From contig JAYTQU010000212.1 in assembly GCA_043746555.1 (NCBI GenBank), positions 1 to 6,013 on the forward strand: a stretch of DNA of 6,013 nucleotides. Reading direction: 5' to 3'. Of this stretch, positions 5,910 to 6,013 are shown piece by piece. This DNA comes from CAZQYC01 sp043746555 (lineage in GTDB: Bacteria > Pseudomonadota > Gammaproteobacteria > Steroidobacterales > Steroidobacteraceae). Position numbers and translations under genes: made by a program. Within the stretch, counting starts at the first letter, position 1. Each line of letters begins with the position of its first letter. The notes under the pieces were generated by a model. It made no database searches, was not told where the DNA came from, and saw only the letters and a program-made list of their open reading frames with translations.

Positions 5910-6013
5910 AAAATGCCGAGTCCGAAATTTTGAACGCCAAGATTCTGATCGTCGACGATCAGGATAGCAACGTCACGCTGCTCGAGCAATTGCTGCATGA
6001 AGCCGGCTATCTC
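5906..6013 (+). CDS. Response regulator, N-terminal receiver start (partial, 3' end outside window)
   Basis: The 36 visible residues begin with a short leader, then KILIVDDQDSNVTLLEQLL, the first strand and helix of a CheY-like receiver with its acidic pair (VDDQ). The phospho-acceptor Asp and the output domain lie beyond the window. The ATG overlaps the kinase stop codon as ATGA, which points to translational coupling and a shared mRNA; only a weak AGAG precedes it. This version of the motif, with NVxLLExLLxxAGY, resembles response regulators with HD-GYP phosphodiesterase outputs (RpfG-like), but that is an inference from the first strand only. A single-domain receiver or another output is possible. 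Pairing with the upstream hybrid kinase is well supported by the overlap. Confidence 0.85.
   Translation, partial: MKNAESEILNAKILIVDDQDSNVTLLEQLLHEAGYL

Overview
The window reads as a chromosomal signalling segment of a Gram-negative bacterium, most likely a member of Pseudomonadota (gamma or beta). The reasons are the moderate GC content (mid-50s percent by eye), a HAMP-GGDEF-EAL receptor with two membrane segments, and a PAS hybrid histidine kinase coupled to a response regulator. No genus can be assigned from the sequence alone. All supported genes lie on the + strand.

Layout: (1) 1-93 is the last 30 codons of an unidentified gene. (2) 94-216 is a leader with a 7-1-7 palindrome directly against a ribosome binding site. 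(3) A class I SAM-dependent methyltransferase with paired CxxC motifs starts at 217. Its formal reading frame runs to 1317, but the last ~100 codons do not look like protein. Two other frames carry protein-like sequence in order, ending at 1192, so the 3' end probably holds two single-base frame breaks. (4) 1244-3931 encodes an 895-residue membrane protein with an all-helical external sensor, HAMP, GGDEF and EAL domains, and all the key catalytic motifs of both enzymes. (5) 3932-4190 is a spacer with a probable intrinsic terminator at 4079-4107. (6) 4191-5909 encodes a soluble PAS-HisKA-HATPase-REC hybrid histidine kinase. (7) 5906-6013 is the start of a response regulator whose ATG overlaps the kinase stop codon (ATGA).

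How the genes may work together: the diguanylate cyclase/phosphodiesterase could set cyclic di-GMP levels in answer to an external or membrane signal. The hybrid kinase and the translationally coupled response regulator form a separate phosphorelay unit behind the terminator. The receiver start resembles response regulators that often carry HD-GYP phosphodiesterase outputs. If that holds, the whole 1.2-6.0 kb segment is devoted to cyclic di-GMP, but the output domain is outside the window. The methyltransferase has no evident link to the signalling genes and may belong with the upstream gene.

I see no mobile element, CRISPR array, tRNA, rRNA or clear new system. The most useful anomaly is the broken 3' end of the methyltransferase, which affects how that gene should be annotated.
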